Origin: Microvirga sp.
GTDB taxonomy: Bacteria > Pseudomonadota > Alphaproteobacteria > Rhizobiales > Beijerinckiaceae
NCBI GenBank assembly: GCA_031181145.1
Contig: JAPSLB010000007.1
Span: 62,001-126,000, forward strand
DNA: 64,000 bases
Reading direction: 5' to 3'
Within the stretch, counting starts at the first letter, position 1. Each line of letters begins with the position of its first letter. The notes beneath the pieces were generated by a model, which ran no database searches, was not told the origin of the DNA, and worked only from the letters and a program-made list of their open reading frames with translations. The position numbers were made by a program, and so were the translations under genes. Below, piece after piece: positions 1 to 8,755 of the stretch.

Positions 1-1409
1 ATATAGGCGATGAGGCGTCGGGCGCGACCGGGGGAGCGGCTGCCGCAGGCGCGGGCGATCTCGCCGTCCGGAGGACAGGGCGAGCCTTCCATGGCGGCGC
101 GGGCCAGCAGCAGATAGACGCCCTGGATGTCCTCTTCCAGGGCGTTCGCGAAGGCCACCGCGCGGTCCCATTCGGTGCCCCCGGCAGTCGCGGTGTCGAC
201 GCCCGCGCGCGCCACCGCGAGGCGGCGGCGGAAGGTGTTGAGGGTCAAGGGCTCGCCGGAGATGCGGCGGATGCGGCAGCGCACGAGGAAGTCCTGATAG
301 AGCACGGCGACCGAGCGGAAGGCCGCTTCGGGATCGTCCAGGATCTCGCGCAGGATCGCATCGAGCGCGGCCTCGCGCTCCGCCTTCGATTCCGCGGTGA
401 GCTCCTCGACCTGCGGCTCCGGCGCGGCCGCCGCGCGGGTGCGGGCGAGCTGGGCCAGAAGATCGTTGGTGGAGGGGGCGGGAGGCGGAGGCGGCGCACG
501 GCGCGGCATGACCGGGCGGGCGACCACCTCGTCCTCACCGGCCTTGAAGATGAGATCGCGCGCGTCCTCCCTCTGCTGCTCGGGCAACGGCATGAGCTTG
601 AACGAGCCGGAGCGGGCGGCGGTTTCCACCTCGCCGATGCGGATCGGCAGCGGGCGGCGCGAGAGCGCAGGGCCCAAAGCGACGAAATGGCCGCGCTCGA
701 GGTCGCGGAACATCTCGGCCTGGCGGCGCTCCATGCCCAGGAGGTCGGCTGCGCGGGCCATGTCGATGTCCAGGAAGGTGCGGCCCATGAGGAAGTTGGA
801 GGCTTCCGCCGCCACGTTCTTGGCGAGCTTCGCGAGGCGCTGGGTGGCGATGATGCCCGCAAGCCCGCGCTTTCGGCCACGGCACATGAGGTTGGTCATG
901 GCGCCCAGCGAGACCTTCCTGGCCTCGTCCGAGACCTCGCCCGCGGCGGCGGGGGCGAAGAGCTGCGCCTCGTCCACCACCACGAGCATGGGGTACCAGA
1001 AGTCGCGATCCGCGTCGAACAAGCCGCCGAGGAAGGCCGCCGCGCAGCGCATCTGAGCCTCGGCGTCGAGGCCCTCCAGGCTCAGGACCACCGAGACCCG
1101 GTGCTGGCGCACGCGGGCGGCGATGCGCTGGATGTCGCCCTCGCTGCGGGAGGCATCCACCACCACATGGCCGAACTTGTCGGCCAGCGTCACGAAATCG
1201 CCCTCCGGGTCGATCACGGCCTGCTGCACGAGGGACGCGCTCTGCTCGAGAAGGCGGCGCAGGAGGTGCGACTTGCCGGAGCCGGAATTGCCCTGGACGA
1301 GCAGACGCGTCGCCAGAAGCTCTTCCAGATCGAGCAGAGCCCTCTGTCCTCCGGGGGCGGAAGACGCCGCTCCCGAAGAGACCGCTCCCATGTCGATGCC
1401 AACCTTCAT
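1..1409 (-). CDS. HerA-like P-loop ATPase (partial, C-terminus off window)
   Basis: The frame opens with ATG at 1409 and is still open at base 1, so about 469 codons are present and the end is missing. Residues 40-47 read GNSGSGKS, a Walker A loop, and 141-149 read MLVVVDEAQ, a Walker B strand with the DEAQ form usual in HerA/FtsK-type motors. A following stretch GRKRGLAGIIATQRLAKL (about 177-194) fits the sensor region of HerA-like ATPases (DUF87/DUF853 type). The part after about residue 300 is Pro/Ala-rich and then helical, with no motif I can name. HerA proteins are hexameric DNA translocases that often work with NurA nuclease; no NurA is visible here, so the substrate is unknown. It is divergent from the small gene at 1592. 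Confidence 0.8.
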   Translation of the reverse strand, partial: MKVGIDMGAVSSGAASSAPGGQRALLDLEELLATRLLVQGNSGSGKSHLLRRLLEQSASLVQQAVIDPEGDFVTLADKFGHVVVDASRSEGDIQRIAARVRQHRVSVVLSLEGLDAEAQMRCAAAFLGGLFDADRDFWYPMLVVVDEAQLFAPAAAGEVSDEARKVSLGAMTNLMCRGRKRGLAGIIATQRLAKLAKNVAAEASNFLMGRTFLDIDMARAADLLGMERRQAEMFRDLERGHFVALGPALSRRPLPIRIGEVETAARSGSFKLMPLPEQQREDARDLIFKAGEDEVVARPVMPRRAPPPPPAPSTNDLLAQLARTRAAAAPEPQVEELTAESKAEREAALDAILREILDDPEAAFRSVAVLYQDFLVRCRIRRISGEPLTLNTFRRRLAVARAGVDTATAGGTEWDRAVAFANALEEDIQGVYLLLARAAMEGSPCPPDGEIARACGSRSPGRARRLIAY

Positions 1410-1591
1410 CAGCCTCCCTCACAAGGTTTCAAAACGGCCCTGCTCCTAACACGGCAAAGCTCGCGAAAGTGCCGGAGGACCGGAAATCCTCCACAGGTGA
1501 ACCCCGCTATCCCCAGGCATGACGCCGCAGAGGCGAGGAAACCGCGGGGCGGGAGAGGCGATTACCAGGGAAAGCCGTTCCAGGAAAAGCC

Positions 1592-1822
1592 ATGCCGGTT
1601 CCCACCCCGCGAATCGCCCAAGAGGCCCGCCTTGTCCAGCCCCCCATCGCCCAGGTTCAAGCCCAGGGGCAGCCGGGCGGAAGCGCGACCGAGGCCGACC
1701 CGCAGCCGCCGGGGGCGGAGCGGGCCGAAGGAGCCTTCGGGGTCTTCGGCATGATGATCTCGGGCCTGATCATCATCTTCGCCATCGTGATCCTGTTCCT
1801 GCGGTCGCGGCGCAGCCGCTGA
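1592..1822 (+). CDS. Small single-span membrane protein
   Basis: A 76-residue frame with a Pro/Gln-rich N-terminal half, one hydrophobic segment (about residues 49-70, GVFGMMISGLIIIFAIVIL) and a basic tail RSRRSR. This predicts one membrane span with the tail in the cytoplasm. An AGGAAA ribosome-binding sequence lies just before the ATG. Its stop (1820-1822) directly abuts the stop of the convergent transporter at 1823. I do not recognise a family. The hydrophobic run followed by a positive cluster argues for a real protein, but longer overlapping frames exist here and the gene could be spurious. Confidence 0.5.
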   Translation: MPVPTPRIAQEARLVQPPIAQVQAQGQPGGSATEADPQPPGAERAEGAFGVFGMMISGLIIIFAIVILFLRSRRSR

Positions 1823-3325
1823 TCAATCGGCGATCGCCGCTTCCGCCGCCCTCACGGCGCCGCCGCGCAGGGGCCGCTCCTCCATGGCGAGCAGGAAGGC
1901 CAGCGCCAGCCCGAAGCCCGCAACGGCGGCGGCGAACACATAGGCGAAGACATCGGCGATGTTGATGCCGCTCCTGGCCGCCACGTCGCCCAGGCTCTCG
2001 AAGCTCGCCGCACCCGAGAGCCCCGAGCCGCTGAGCACGATGGCGCCGAAGACGGCGACGATGAGCGCGCCGCCCAGCGACCGGAAGAAATTGGCCGTCG
2101 CCGTCGCGGTGCCGAGTTCATGGGGCATCACGGCGTTCTGAATGGCCACCGTCGAGACGGGGAGCAGCGTGCCGAGCCCGATGCTGATGACGGCGAGCAG
2201 AACCTCGACCGCCGAGATGGGCAGATCGCGCGCGAGGGCGGCCAGCAGGCCGGTCGCCACCATGGCGACGAAGAGGCCGCCCACGGGCAGGCGCTTGTAG
2301 TGCTTCACCTTCGCCATGCTGCGTCCGGAGATCGTGGCGCCGCAGACGGTCCCGACCATGAGCGGAATGAGCGCCAGACCCGAGAGCGAGGCCGAGAGCC
2401 CGCGCACGGCCTCGAAATAGACCGGCAGGTAGATGGTGAGGCCGATATAGGTGCCCATGCCGAAACAGGCGGAGAGCACGCCCATGCGCACGACCGGATT
2501 GTGCAGCACGCCCGGCGGGATCAGCGGCTCCGGCGCGAGGCGCATGCGGATCGCGAACAGGCCCCACAGGGCCAGCGAGCCCGCGATCAGGCCGAAGATC
2601 GGCAGGGAAAGCCATGGATGGCGCAGGCCGCCCCAGCTCAGGGCGAGCAGCAGCGAGACCGTTGCGCTGACCAGAAGCATGGCGCCGAGGAGATCCAGCC
2701 TGTGCGGCCGGTCGTGGCGGGGCAGTTTCTTCAGGCTGTGGAAGACCAGGAGGAAGGCCAGGAGGCCGAGCGGCAGGTTGATCCAGAAGATCACCGACCA
2801 GTGCAGATGCTCCGCGAAGAAGCCGCCGAGCACCGGGCCCGCGAGGCTCGACGTCATGAAGACGCCGGCGAAATAGACCTGGTACTTTCCCCGCTCCTTG
2901 GGAGCCACGATATCGGCCACGATGGTCTGCGCGAGGGCGATGAGGCCGCCGCCGCCGAGCCCCTGGACGCCTCGCGCCAGGATGAGCACGAGCATGTTGG
3001 GCGCAACCGCGCAGGCGATGGAGCCGACGATGAAGATCACGATGCCGATCAGCATGGTGCCACGCCGGCCGTGGCTGTCGCTGAACTTGCCGTAGAGCGG
3101 CGTGACCGCCGTGGAGGTGAGCAGGTACACCGTCACGACCCAGGGCAGATGCTCCAGATCGCCGAGTTCGCGACCGATGGTGGGAAGCGCCGTGGCGATG
3201 ATGGTCTGGTCGAGGGCCGCCAGCAGCATCGCGAGCATGATGCCGACGATGATGGTGCGGATCTCAGCGTGGCTCAGGGCAGGAGTCGCGTGGCCTCTCG
3301 CGGCCTGGGGGGCTGGCTGATCCAT
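1823..3325 (-). CDS. DHA2-family MFS drug:proton antiporter (14-TM type)
   Basis: A 500-residue inner-membrane exporter. The first helix carries the DHA2 signature LDQTIIATALPTI. The TM2-3 loop has GKFSDSHGRRG (MFS motif A), followed by ARGVQGLGGGG (motif B) and GPVLGGFFAEHLHW (motif C, typical of antiporters). Length and hydrophobicity fit 14-helix EmrB-type pumps that expel drugs or other amphiphiles using the proton gradient. I chose the ATG at 3325 because a GAAGGA sequence sits about 7 nt upstream; the frame is open further upstream but reads as non-homologous Arg/Pro-rich sequence. No EmrA-like membrane-fusion gene is adjacent, so the substrate is unknown and it may act alone. Confidence 0.9.
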   Translation of the reverse strand: MDQPAPQAARGHATPALSHAEIRTIIVGIMLAMLLAALDQTIIATALPTIGRELGDLEHLPWVVTVYLLTSTAVTPLYGKFSDSHGRRGTMLIGIVIFIVGSIACAVAPNMLVLILARGVQGLGGGGLIALAQTIVADIVAPKERGKYQVYFAGVFMTSSLAGPVLGGFFAEHLHWSVIFWINLPLGLLAFLLVFHSLKKLPRHDRPHRLDLLGAMLLVSATVSLLLALSWGGLRHPWLSLPIFGLIAGSLALWGLFAIRMRLAPEPLIPPGVLHNPVVRMGVLSACFGMGTYIGLTIYLPVYFEAVRGLSASLSGLALIPLMVGTVCGATISGRSMAKVKHYKRLPVGGLFVAMVATGLLAALARDLPISAVEVLLAVISIGLGTLLPVSTVAIQNAVMPHELGTATATANFFRSLGGALIVAVFGAIVLSGSGLSGAASFESLGDVAARSGINIADVFAYVFAAAVAGFGLALAFLLAMEERPLRGGAVRAAEAAIAD

Positions 3326-3534
3326 CGGTGTCCTTCGCGGTTGTGCTGGTCCCTCTAGGAGATCGGCGCAGGTTTGTCTCAAATCCTGTTGCAAGGCAGA
3401 TATGCGCCGGGAATGGCCATGCGCCGGATCCGGGTGCCCGCGGCAACAAGGCCCCCCGGGAGAGCGGTTCACGCCGGGAGAACAGTTCACCTGATCGCGT
3501 GTTTCCGGGAGGGTTTCGTGAAAGGATCGGCACG

Positions 3535-3795
3535 ATGCTTCGGATCCGGAGCCTTCCGAGCCTCTCCCTGGCGGCGCTGAGCCTCGCCGTGTGGTTCGGC
3601 TGGGTTTCGCCAGCCAATGCCGTGCTCGCCACGTGGCAGCCCGGCCCCATTCCCGAGGACTTCGCGGCGATCCGGAACCGGTGGGAGACGGGGCATATGG
3701 CCGTTGCCGCCCTCAAGCTCATCGGCTTCATGCCGACGGTCCTGGCCATCGCGCCGCGCACAAGGCCCTTGCCGGAAGCCTCGCGGTCACGCTAG
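3535..3795 (+). CDS. Short protein resembling the C-terminal part of DUF1772
   Basis: An 86-residue protein with a hydrophobic N-terminus (about 9-30) and a second hydrophobic segment near 63-78. The motif IRNRWETGHMAVAALKLIGF resembles the last helices of DUF1772-type four-helix membrane proteins, which carry a WE..H element before the final span. Only that end is present; the sequence before the ATG gives no further membrane helices, so this may be a truncated remnant rather than a full domain. Alternatively the N-terminus is a signal peptide ending near ANA. It lies between divergent and co-directional genes with no clear operon link. Confidence 0.45.
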   Translation: MLRIRSLPSLSLAALSLAVWFGWVSPANAVLATWQPGPIPEDFAAIRNRWETGHMAVAALKLIGFMPTVLAIAPRTRPLPEASRSR

Positions 3796-3821
3796 CTGGA
3801 TGCCTGTTTCGCCCGGATCCC

Positions 3822-5015
3822 ATGACTGCCCGCACCAAGATCTCCCTCGCCCAGGCCCGCCGCATCGCCCTCGCGGCCCAAGGCTTTCACGAAGCGCGGC
3901 CCGACGGCGCGAATGCCCGTCACGTGAAGCGCCTGCTGCAGCGCTCGCATCTCCTGCAGATCGATTCCGTGAACGTGCTGGTGCGCGCCCATTACATGCC
4001 GCTCTTCTCTCGGCTCGGCCCCTATGACCGGGCGGTTCTCGAAAAACTCGCCTATCACCCGAAGAAGCGGGAAACGTTCGAATATTGGGGCCACGAGGCC
4101 TCGCTGATCGCGCTCGATCTCCAGCCCCTGCTCCGCTGGCGCATGGCCCGTGCCGCCGGGGGCGAGGGCATCTACGGCGGGCTCGCGCGGTTCGGCCGGG
4201 AGAAGCGTGCCTTCATCGAGGAGGTGCGGCGGGAAATCGCGACACGCGGGCCGATGGGTGCCGGCGACCTCTCCATCGGCGGCAAGGGCCAGGGCTCCTG
4301 GTGGGGCTGGAGCGACGGAAAGCGCGCCCTCGAGTGGCTGTTCTGGGCCGGCGAGGTGACGACCGCCACGCGGCGCGGCTTCGAGCGCATCTACGATCTG
4401 CCGGAACGGGTGCTGCCGTCCGACGTGCTGAACGCACCGACGCCTGCCGAGGACGAGGCGCAGCGCGAGCTGCTGAGGCGCTCCATCCGGGCGCTCGGCA
4501 TCGCGTCCGAGCGCTGCCTGCGCGACTATTTCCGCCTGGAGGCGCAGGATACCAAGCTGCGCATTCCCGAGCTCGTGGAGGCCGGCGACCTCATTCCGGT
4601 CACCGTCGAAGGCTGGAGCGGGCCGGTCTATCTCGATCCGCAGGCAAGGGTCCCGCGCCGCATCGAGGCGCGCGCCCTCGTCTCGCCCTTCGATCCCATC
4701 GTCTGGGAGCGCACGCGCACGGAGCGCCTGTTCGATTTCCGCTACCGGATCGAGATCTACACGCCCGCCGAGAAGCGCGAATTCGGCTATTACTGCCTGC
4801 CCTTCCTGCTCGGGGAAAAGATCGTCGCCAGGGTAGACCTGAAGGCGGATCGCGCCCGAGAGACTCTCATCGCGCACTCGATCCATCCCGAACCCGCCGT
4901 TGCGCCGGAGGAGATCGCGCCCGCGCTCGGCGCCGAACTTCGCCTCATGGCCGAGTGGCTCGGGCTTAGGCGCATCGACGCGCCCGGAGACTGGCGCAGA
5001 GGGCTGGAGCTTTGA
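3822..5015 (+). CDS. YcaQ/AlkZ-like winged-helix DNA glycosylase (DUF1006 family)
   Basis: A 397-residue protein of the HTH_42 (DUF1006/COG3214) family, close in size to E. coli YcaQ. Near residue 46 the sequence LLQIDSVNVL contains Q-I-D, the catalytic Q-x-D element of YcaQ-type enzymes, which unhook interstrand DNA crosslinks by excising bulky alkylated purines. The Trp-rich middle (SWWGWSDGKRALEWLFWAGE) is another family hallmark. The ATG at 3822 starts exactly at the conserved region; the open frame upstream is unrelated sequence. The stop at 5015 is followed one base later by the ATG of the PAP2 gene, so 3822-6365 probably forms one transcript with recX, a second DNA-repair gene. Confidence 0.85.
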   Translation: MTARTKISLAQARRIALAAQGFHEARPDGANARHVKRLLQRSHLLQIDSVNVLVRAHYMPLFSRLGPYDRAVLEKLAYHPKKRETFEYWGHEASLIALDLQPLLRWRMARAAGGEGIYGGLARFGREKRAFIEEVRREIATRGPMGAGDLSIGGKGQGSWWGWSDGKRALEWLFWAGEVTTATRRGFERIYDLPERVLPSDVLNAPTPAEDEAQRELLRRSIRALGIASERCLRDYFRLEAQDTKLRIPELVEAGDLIPVTVEGWSGPVYLDPQARVPRRIEARALVSPFDPIVWERTRTERLFDFRYRIEIYTPAEKREFGYYCLPFLLGEKIVARVDLKADRARETLIAHSIHPEPAVAPEEIAPALGAELRLMAEWLGLRRIDAPGDWRRGLEL

Positions 5016-5016
5016 C

Positions 5017-5811
5017 ATGCCCTCGCCGGATCGCCGCCTGCCCCTATCTCCAGCATTCATGAACACCTACCTGTCCTCCCTCAGGAGCCTATGGCTTCGC
5101 TTCCGGCTGAACGAGATCGGGCCGCTCGTATCCGTTGCGGCCTGCGGGTTTTTCGCCTGGGCTTTCATCGAGCTGGCCGACGGAGTGCTCGAAGGCGAGA
5201 CCCATGCCTTCGACAGCGCCATCCTGCTGGCCCTGCGGGATCCTCAGGATCTCGCCAATCCCCTCGGGCCCGGCTGGCTGGAGGAAGGCGCCCGCGACTT
5301 CACCGGCCTGGGCGGCTACGCAATCCTGACCCTGCTCACCGCGGCGGCGGTCGCGTATCTGCTGATGGCCGGAAAGCGGGGAGCGGCCCTTCTCGTGCTG
5401 GTCTCCATCGTCGGAGGCACGCTGCTGTCGACGGGCCTGAAGCTCGGCTTCGAGCGGCCCAGGCCCGACCTCGTGCCCCATGCCACCCGGGTCTACACGG
5501 CGAGCTTCCCCAGCGGCCACGCCATGCTCTCGGCGATCACCTACCTGACCCTCGGCGCGCTCCTCGCCCGCGTGGAGAAGAGCCGTCGCATCGGGGCCTT
5601 TATCATGGTTCTCGCCATCCTGGTGACCTTGCTCGTGGGGGCGAGCCGCGTCTATCTCGGCGTGCACTGGCCGAGCGACGTGCTGGCCGGCTGGTCCGTC
5701 GGCGCCGCCTGGGCATCCCTCTGCTGGTTCGTGGCGCTGCAGCTGCAGCGCCGGGGACAGGTGGAGAAACCGGGCGAGACCTCTCTTCCGCCCGAGGCGG
5801 ATCGCCCATGA
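5017..5811 (+). CDS. PAP2-family membrane phosphatase
   Basis: About 264 residues with six likely membrane helices and the full PAP2 triad: KLGFERPRP (K-x6-RP, motif 1), PSGH (motif 2) and SRVYLGVHWPSDVLAG (SR-x5-H-x3-D, motif 3). Such enzymes dephosphorylate lipid phosphates (phosphatidic acid, undecaprenyl or lipid A phosphates) at the outer face of the inner membrane. The ATG at 5017 follows the previous stop by one base; a second ATG at 5059 would remove 14 residues of a non-conserved lead and is a possible true start. The stop overlaps the ATG of recX (ATGA). The natural substrate cannot be told from sequence. Confidence 0.87.
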   Translation: MPSPDRRLPLSPAFMNTYLSSLRSLWLRFRLNEIGPLVSVAACGFFAWAFIELADGVLEGETHAFDSAILLALRDPQDLANPLGPGWLEEGARDFTGLGGYAILTLLTAAAVAYLLMAGKRGAALLVLVSIVGGTLLSTGLKLGFERPRPDLVPHATRVYTASFPSGHAMLSAITYLTLGALLARVEKSRRIGAFIMVLAILVTLLVGASRVYLGVHWPSDVLAGWSVGAAWASLCWFVALQLQRRGQVEKPGETSLPPEADRP

Positions 5812-6365
5812 CGGGAGACGGGACGCCCGCCGGGACATCTCCCCGCAAACCGCCGCGCAAGGTCACGCCCGCCTATCTGCAGCGGGCCGCGCTCGCCTAT
5901 CTCGAGCGCTATGCCTCCTCCGCCGAGAACCTGCGGCGGGTCCTGAGGCGAAAGGTCGACAAGCGTTGCCGCCTGCGCGGCGAGGACCCGGCGGAGTTTC
6001 GGGAGATGATCGACGAGGTGGTGGATAAGAGCCTGCGCACCGGCCTCATCGACGACACGCGCTACGCGGAGGCCCGCGTGGCGACCCTGCGCCGCCGCGG
6101 CGGATCGGCGCGAGCGATCCAAGCGAAGCTCTCGGCCAAGGGCGTGGATCGCGCCACCGTCGCGGCGGCCCTCGAAGGCGGCGAGGAAGAGGACGAGGAA
6201 AAGGCTGCCCACGCGCTCGCCCGCCGCCGCAAGCTCGGGCCCTATCGTCCCGGCGAGCGCGCCCCCTATCGCGACAAGGATCTCGCGGCCCTCGCCCGTG
6301 CGGGCTTTCGCTTCGATGTGGCCCGCGGCGTCATCGACGGAGAGAGGGACGATCCGGGGACTTAA
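5808..6365 (+). CDS. recX: RecX family regulatory protein
   Basis: 185 residues, mostly helical and highly charged, with the repeat pattern of RecX: AALAYLERYASSAENLRRVL near the N-terminus, then IDDTRYAEARVATLRRRGGSA in the middle and an Ala/Arg-rich C-terminal repeat. RecX binds RecA filaments and blocks filament growth and strand exchange. It overlaps the PAP2 stop by four bases (ATGA), which implies translational coupling. Its own TAA overlaps, by four bases, the end of the convergent acetyltransferase gene. recA is not in the window. RecX beside a YcaQ-like glycosylase suggests a DNA-repair transcript. Confidence 0.85.
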   Translation: MTGDGTPAGTSPRKPPRKVTPAYLQRAALAYLERYASSAENLRRVLRRKVDKRCRLRGEDPAEFREMIDEVVDKSLRTGLIDDTRYAEARVATLRRRGGSARAIQAKLSAKGVDRATVAAALEGGEEEDEEKAAHALARRRKLGPYRPGERAPYRDKDLAALARAGFRFDVARGVIDGERDDPGT

Positions 6366-6916
6366 CCCCTGGGGCTCCCACGCACGAACACGATCGTCGG
6401 GCTGTCCTTGTAGGTCGTGCGCAGGAACTCCCGATAGCCGCATTTCTCCGCCACACGGATCGAGGGCCGGTTCTCGGGAGCGATGATGCAGACGGTCCGC
6501 GCGGCCCCGAAATGCTCGTCGCCCCAGGAGATGGCCGCGCGCACGGCCTCCGTGGCATAGCCCCTGCCATGCGCGTGGGGCGCGATCACCCAGCCGATTT
6601 CCGGCATGCCGTCGAAGGACGGCTCGATGACCCGCCTGAAATCGGCGAAGCCGACCTCGCCCAGAAACCGGCCGCTCGCCTTCTCTTCGACCGCCCAATA
6701 GCCGAAGCCCAGCAAGGCCCAATGTCCCACATAGCGGATGAGGCGGCTCCAGATTTCTTCCTGCGTGAACGGCCGTCCGCCGATGAAGCGCGTCACCTCC
6801 GGATCGCTCCAGAGAGCCAGGCTCTCGGTGAAATCGGCGATGCTGTGCGTGCGCAGGACGAGGCGCTCGGTCTCGAGGGTCGGAGCGGCGGCGGCGAAAG
6901 GGGAGGACATCGGCAT
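6362..6916 (-). CDS. GNAT N-acetyltransferase (RimJ/RimL type)
   Basis: About 184 residues. The N-terminus has the RimJ/RimL-like TLETERLVLR, then SDPEVTRFIGGRPFTQEE, an acetyl-CoA binding A motif around APHAHGRGYATEAVRA (Q/RxxGxG/A region) and the B-motif tail NRPSIRVAEKCGYREF. These enzymes move acetyl from acetyl-CoA to an amine, either a protein N-terminus or a small molecule; the target is not evident. Two ATGs two codons apart (6916, 6910) are equally plausible starts and neither has a strong ribosome-binding site. The open frame continues upstream but without conserved sequence. The stop codon overlaps that of recX on the opposite strand. Confidence 0.85.
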   Translation of the reverse strand: MPMSSPFAAAAPTLETERLVLRTHSIADFTESLALWSDPEVTRFIGGRPFTQEEIWSRLIRYVGHWALLGFGYWAVEEKASGRFLGEVGFADFRRVIEPSFDGMPEIGWVIAPHAHGRGYATEAVRAAISWGDEHFGAARTVCIIAPENRPSIRVAEKCGYREFLRTTYKDSPTIVFVRGSPRG

Positions 6917-7305
6917 CGGGCGAATGTGCGACGATCTCCGCCTCCGCGCAACGGGAAGGCCCCTCCGCCACGACGCATTTCGCCCCGCAGCGAGGGCCCT
7001 TGCGCGCTGTGGCTCATGCGATTTCCCGAGCGGGCACGCCGATGCGAAGCCATTGACGGCTTCTACAATCCCGTCCTGCGTCACTCGACGCCCGCCTCCC
7101 TCAGTCCGGTTCGGTTCGAGAGGCTTGCCAGATAGCTGCCAAAGCGCTCTCCGCAAAACCGCAGCAAACGCAGTTTCACGACGAACCGGGATCGGACGGG
7201 CCAGGTTCGAGACGGCACCTCGGCAAGCCGTTTTGCGCAAGGCCGGACTGGAGCCCGACAGGCCCTGTCCTAAATCACCACCGTCAACCCTCAAAGGAGA
7301 TCACG
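6917..7305. other. Intergenic region without a recognised gene
   Basis: 389 bases between the divergent acetyltransferase and OsmC-type genes. I see no convincing coding frame. An imperfect pair of CGCAAAAC/GTTTTGCG-like segments lies near 7152-7161 and 7229-7240 and could be a regulator site or chance. An AAAGGAG ribosome-binding site at about 7293-7299 belongs to the next gene. Confidence 0.4.
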
Positions 7306-7728
7306 ATGAACCGTAAGGCAAGAGCCGTCTGGCAGGGCACGGGCAAGGATGGATCCGGACAGCTGACCTCCGATTCCGGCGTTCTGTCGTCCACCCCCTA
7401 TTCCTTCAAGACCCGCTTCGAGAACGAAAAGGGCACGAACCCCGAGGAGCTGATCGCCGCGGCGCATGCGGGCTGCTTCACGATGGCCCTGGCCTTCCAG
7501 CTGCAGGGAGCGGGCTTCACGCCGACGGAACTTTCCACTGAAGCCGTGGTCTCGGTCGAACAGCAGGGTGGCGGTTTCGTGATCACGAAATCGGCTCTTA
7601 CGCTCAATGCCAATGTTCCCGGCATCGACCGCGCCAAGTTCGAGGAGCTTGCCCGCACGGCCGAGAAGAACTGCCCCGTCTCGAAAGTGCTCAACGCTGA
7701 AATCACGATGGATTTCACGCTGGCTTGA
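7306..7728 (+). CDS. osmC: OsmC-family peroxiredoxin
   Basis: 140 residues matching OsmC throughout. The two reactive cysteines are present: C57-like in AAHAGCFTMAL and the second in KNCPVSKVL near the C-terminus; the conserved TNPEEL precedes the first. OsmC reduces organic hydroperoxides in the cytoplasm through the Cys pair and is usually stress or stationary-phase induced. An AAAGGAG site sits about 7 nt before the ATG. The gene stands alone, with a long 5' region. The N-terminal RKARAVWQGTGKDGSG fits OsmC better than Ohr. Confidence 0.92.
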   Translation: MNRKARAVWQGTGKDGSGQLTSDSGVLSSTPYSFKTRFENEKGTNPEELIAAAHAGCFTMALAFQLQGAGFTPTELSTEAVVSVEQQGGGFVITKSALTLNANVPGIDRAKFEELARTAEKNCPVSKVLNAEITMDFTLA

Positions 7729-7823
7729 GTGCAATCGCTTGAGATCAATCGCGATTTCGATGGCCGGGCCCGTTCCGGCCATTCTTCGTCGAACGTGCCC
7801 TCGACGATGTGAAGATTGATTAC

Positions 7824-7848
7824 AGAACCAATTCCCACCTGGCCCGTT
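7824..7848 (+). promoter_or_regulatory. Possible EcfG-type (general stress) promoter, one mismatch
   Basis: AGAAC at 7824-7828, 16 bases, then CGTT at 7845-7848. The consensus for alphaproteobacterial EcfG sigma factors is GGAAC-N16/18-CGTT, so this has one mismatch in the -35 element. It lies about 50 bases before the PRC-barrel gene, whose family is often stress-linked. Chance occurrence cannot be excluded. Confidence 0.35.
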
Positions 7849-7898
7849 GAGACATCAAGCGGCGCTTCACGCCGTATTCACACGCTTAGGAGGAATAC

Positions 7899-8555
7899 AT
7901 GGTTGCGAAACATCTTGCGGTGGCTCTTCTCGGTTCGGCCCTGATGGCCGCTCCGGCGCTGGCCCAGACTTCTCCCGGCACCGGCTCGACCACCAGCCCG
8001 TCGACCGGCGCCGCCCCGACGATGGACAACAACACCGGCTCTTCCGCCGCCGGCGGCTCGAACATGGGCGGCGCGGGCTCCATGACTCAGATTCAGCCCG
8101 GCCAATGGCGCGCCACTCAGCTCGAAGGCCTGGACGTCTACAACAACAACAACGAGAAGATCGGCGACATCAGCGAAATGCTGGTCGACCAGAGCGGCAA
8201 GATCCAGGCCGTCGTGATCGGCGTCGGCGGCTTCCTCGGCATCGGCCAACGCGACGTGGCCATTCCGTTCGAGCAGGTCCAGTTCGTGAACGAGCCGCGC
8301 AATAACGCGTCCGCCGCGAACAACGCCACCGGCACGACCGGAGCGACCGGCACGACCGGCACGACCGGAGCGGCCGGCACCGCCGCCGGCACCTCGCCGA
8401 ACACCACCGGCTCCGTGGCCAACAATCCCGGCAGCGGCACTACCGCCAATACCGGCGCCGATGCTGCGGCGAACCGCACGTCACCCGACCACGCGCTGGT
8501 CAACATGACCAAGGAGCAGCTGCAGGGCATGCCGGAATTCAGGATGAGCCGCTAA
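7899..8555 (+). CDS. Secreted PRC-barrel domain protein
   Basis: 218 residues. A signal peptide (about 1-22, ending ALMAAPALAQ) is followed by a Thr/Ser/Gly-rich linker, then a PRC-barrel domain at about 68-130 containing QLEGLDVYNNNNEKIGDI and IQAVVIGVGGFLGIGQRDVAIP. The C-terminal half is low complexity with short TGTTGA-type repeats before a conserved-looking end (ALVNMTKEQLQGMPEF). PRC-barrels bind partners or ligands; periplasmic versions in rhizobia are commonly stress or envelope associated. AGGAGG lies directly upstream at the correct distance. A strong terminator follows at 8578. Its exact role is unknown. Confidence 0.85.
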   Translation: MVAKHLAVALLGSALMAAPALAQTSPGTGSTTSPSTGAAPTMDNNTGSSAAGGSNMGGAGSMTQIQPGQWRATQLEGLDVYNNNNEKIGDISEMLVDQSGKIQAVVIGVGGFLGIGQRDVAIPFEQVQFVNEPRNNASAANNATGTTGATGTTGTTGAAGTAAGTSPNTTGSVANNPGSGTTANTGADAAANRTSPDHALVNMTKEQLQGMPEFRMSR

Positions 8556-8577
8556 TCCCGTTGACGGCGGATATGGG

Positions 8578-8606
8578 AAGGGGCCCTCGAGGCCCCTTTC
8601 CTTTTC
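8578..8606 (+). terminator. Rho-independent terminator after the PRC-barrel gene
   Basis: AAGGGGCC (8578-8585), a 5-base loop CTCGA, GGCCCCTT (8591-8598), then a T-rich run CTTTTC. It lies 22 bases after the stop codon, in the right orientation. Confidence 0.85.
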
Positions 8607-8755
8607 GACAATAGAGGAGGGCTCGCACCCTTTTCATCAGGTCCTGGGCAATCCCCCGACAGATGCGACCACCCGCCCCGGCCTCCGAACTCGCCTGTCG
8701 ACGTTTTCCATGCTAGAACAAATCAAGAACAGTTCAGCGGAGGGCCTTTGATTCC

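Noticed and set aside
8325..8400. Tandem repeats in the PRC-barrel gene as a separate repeat element
   Set aside because: They are in-frame low-complexity Thr/Gly codons inside the protein.
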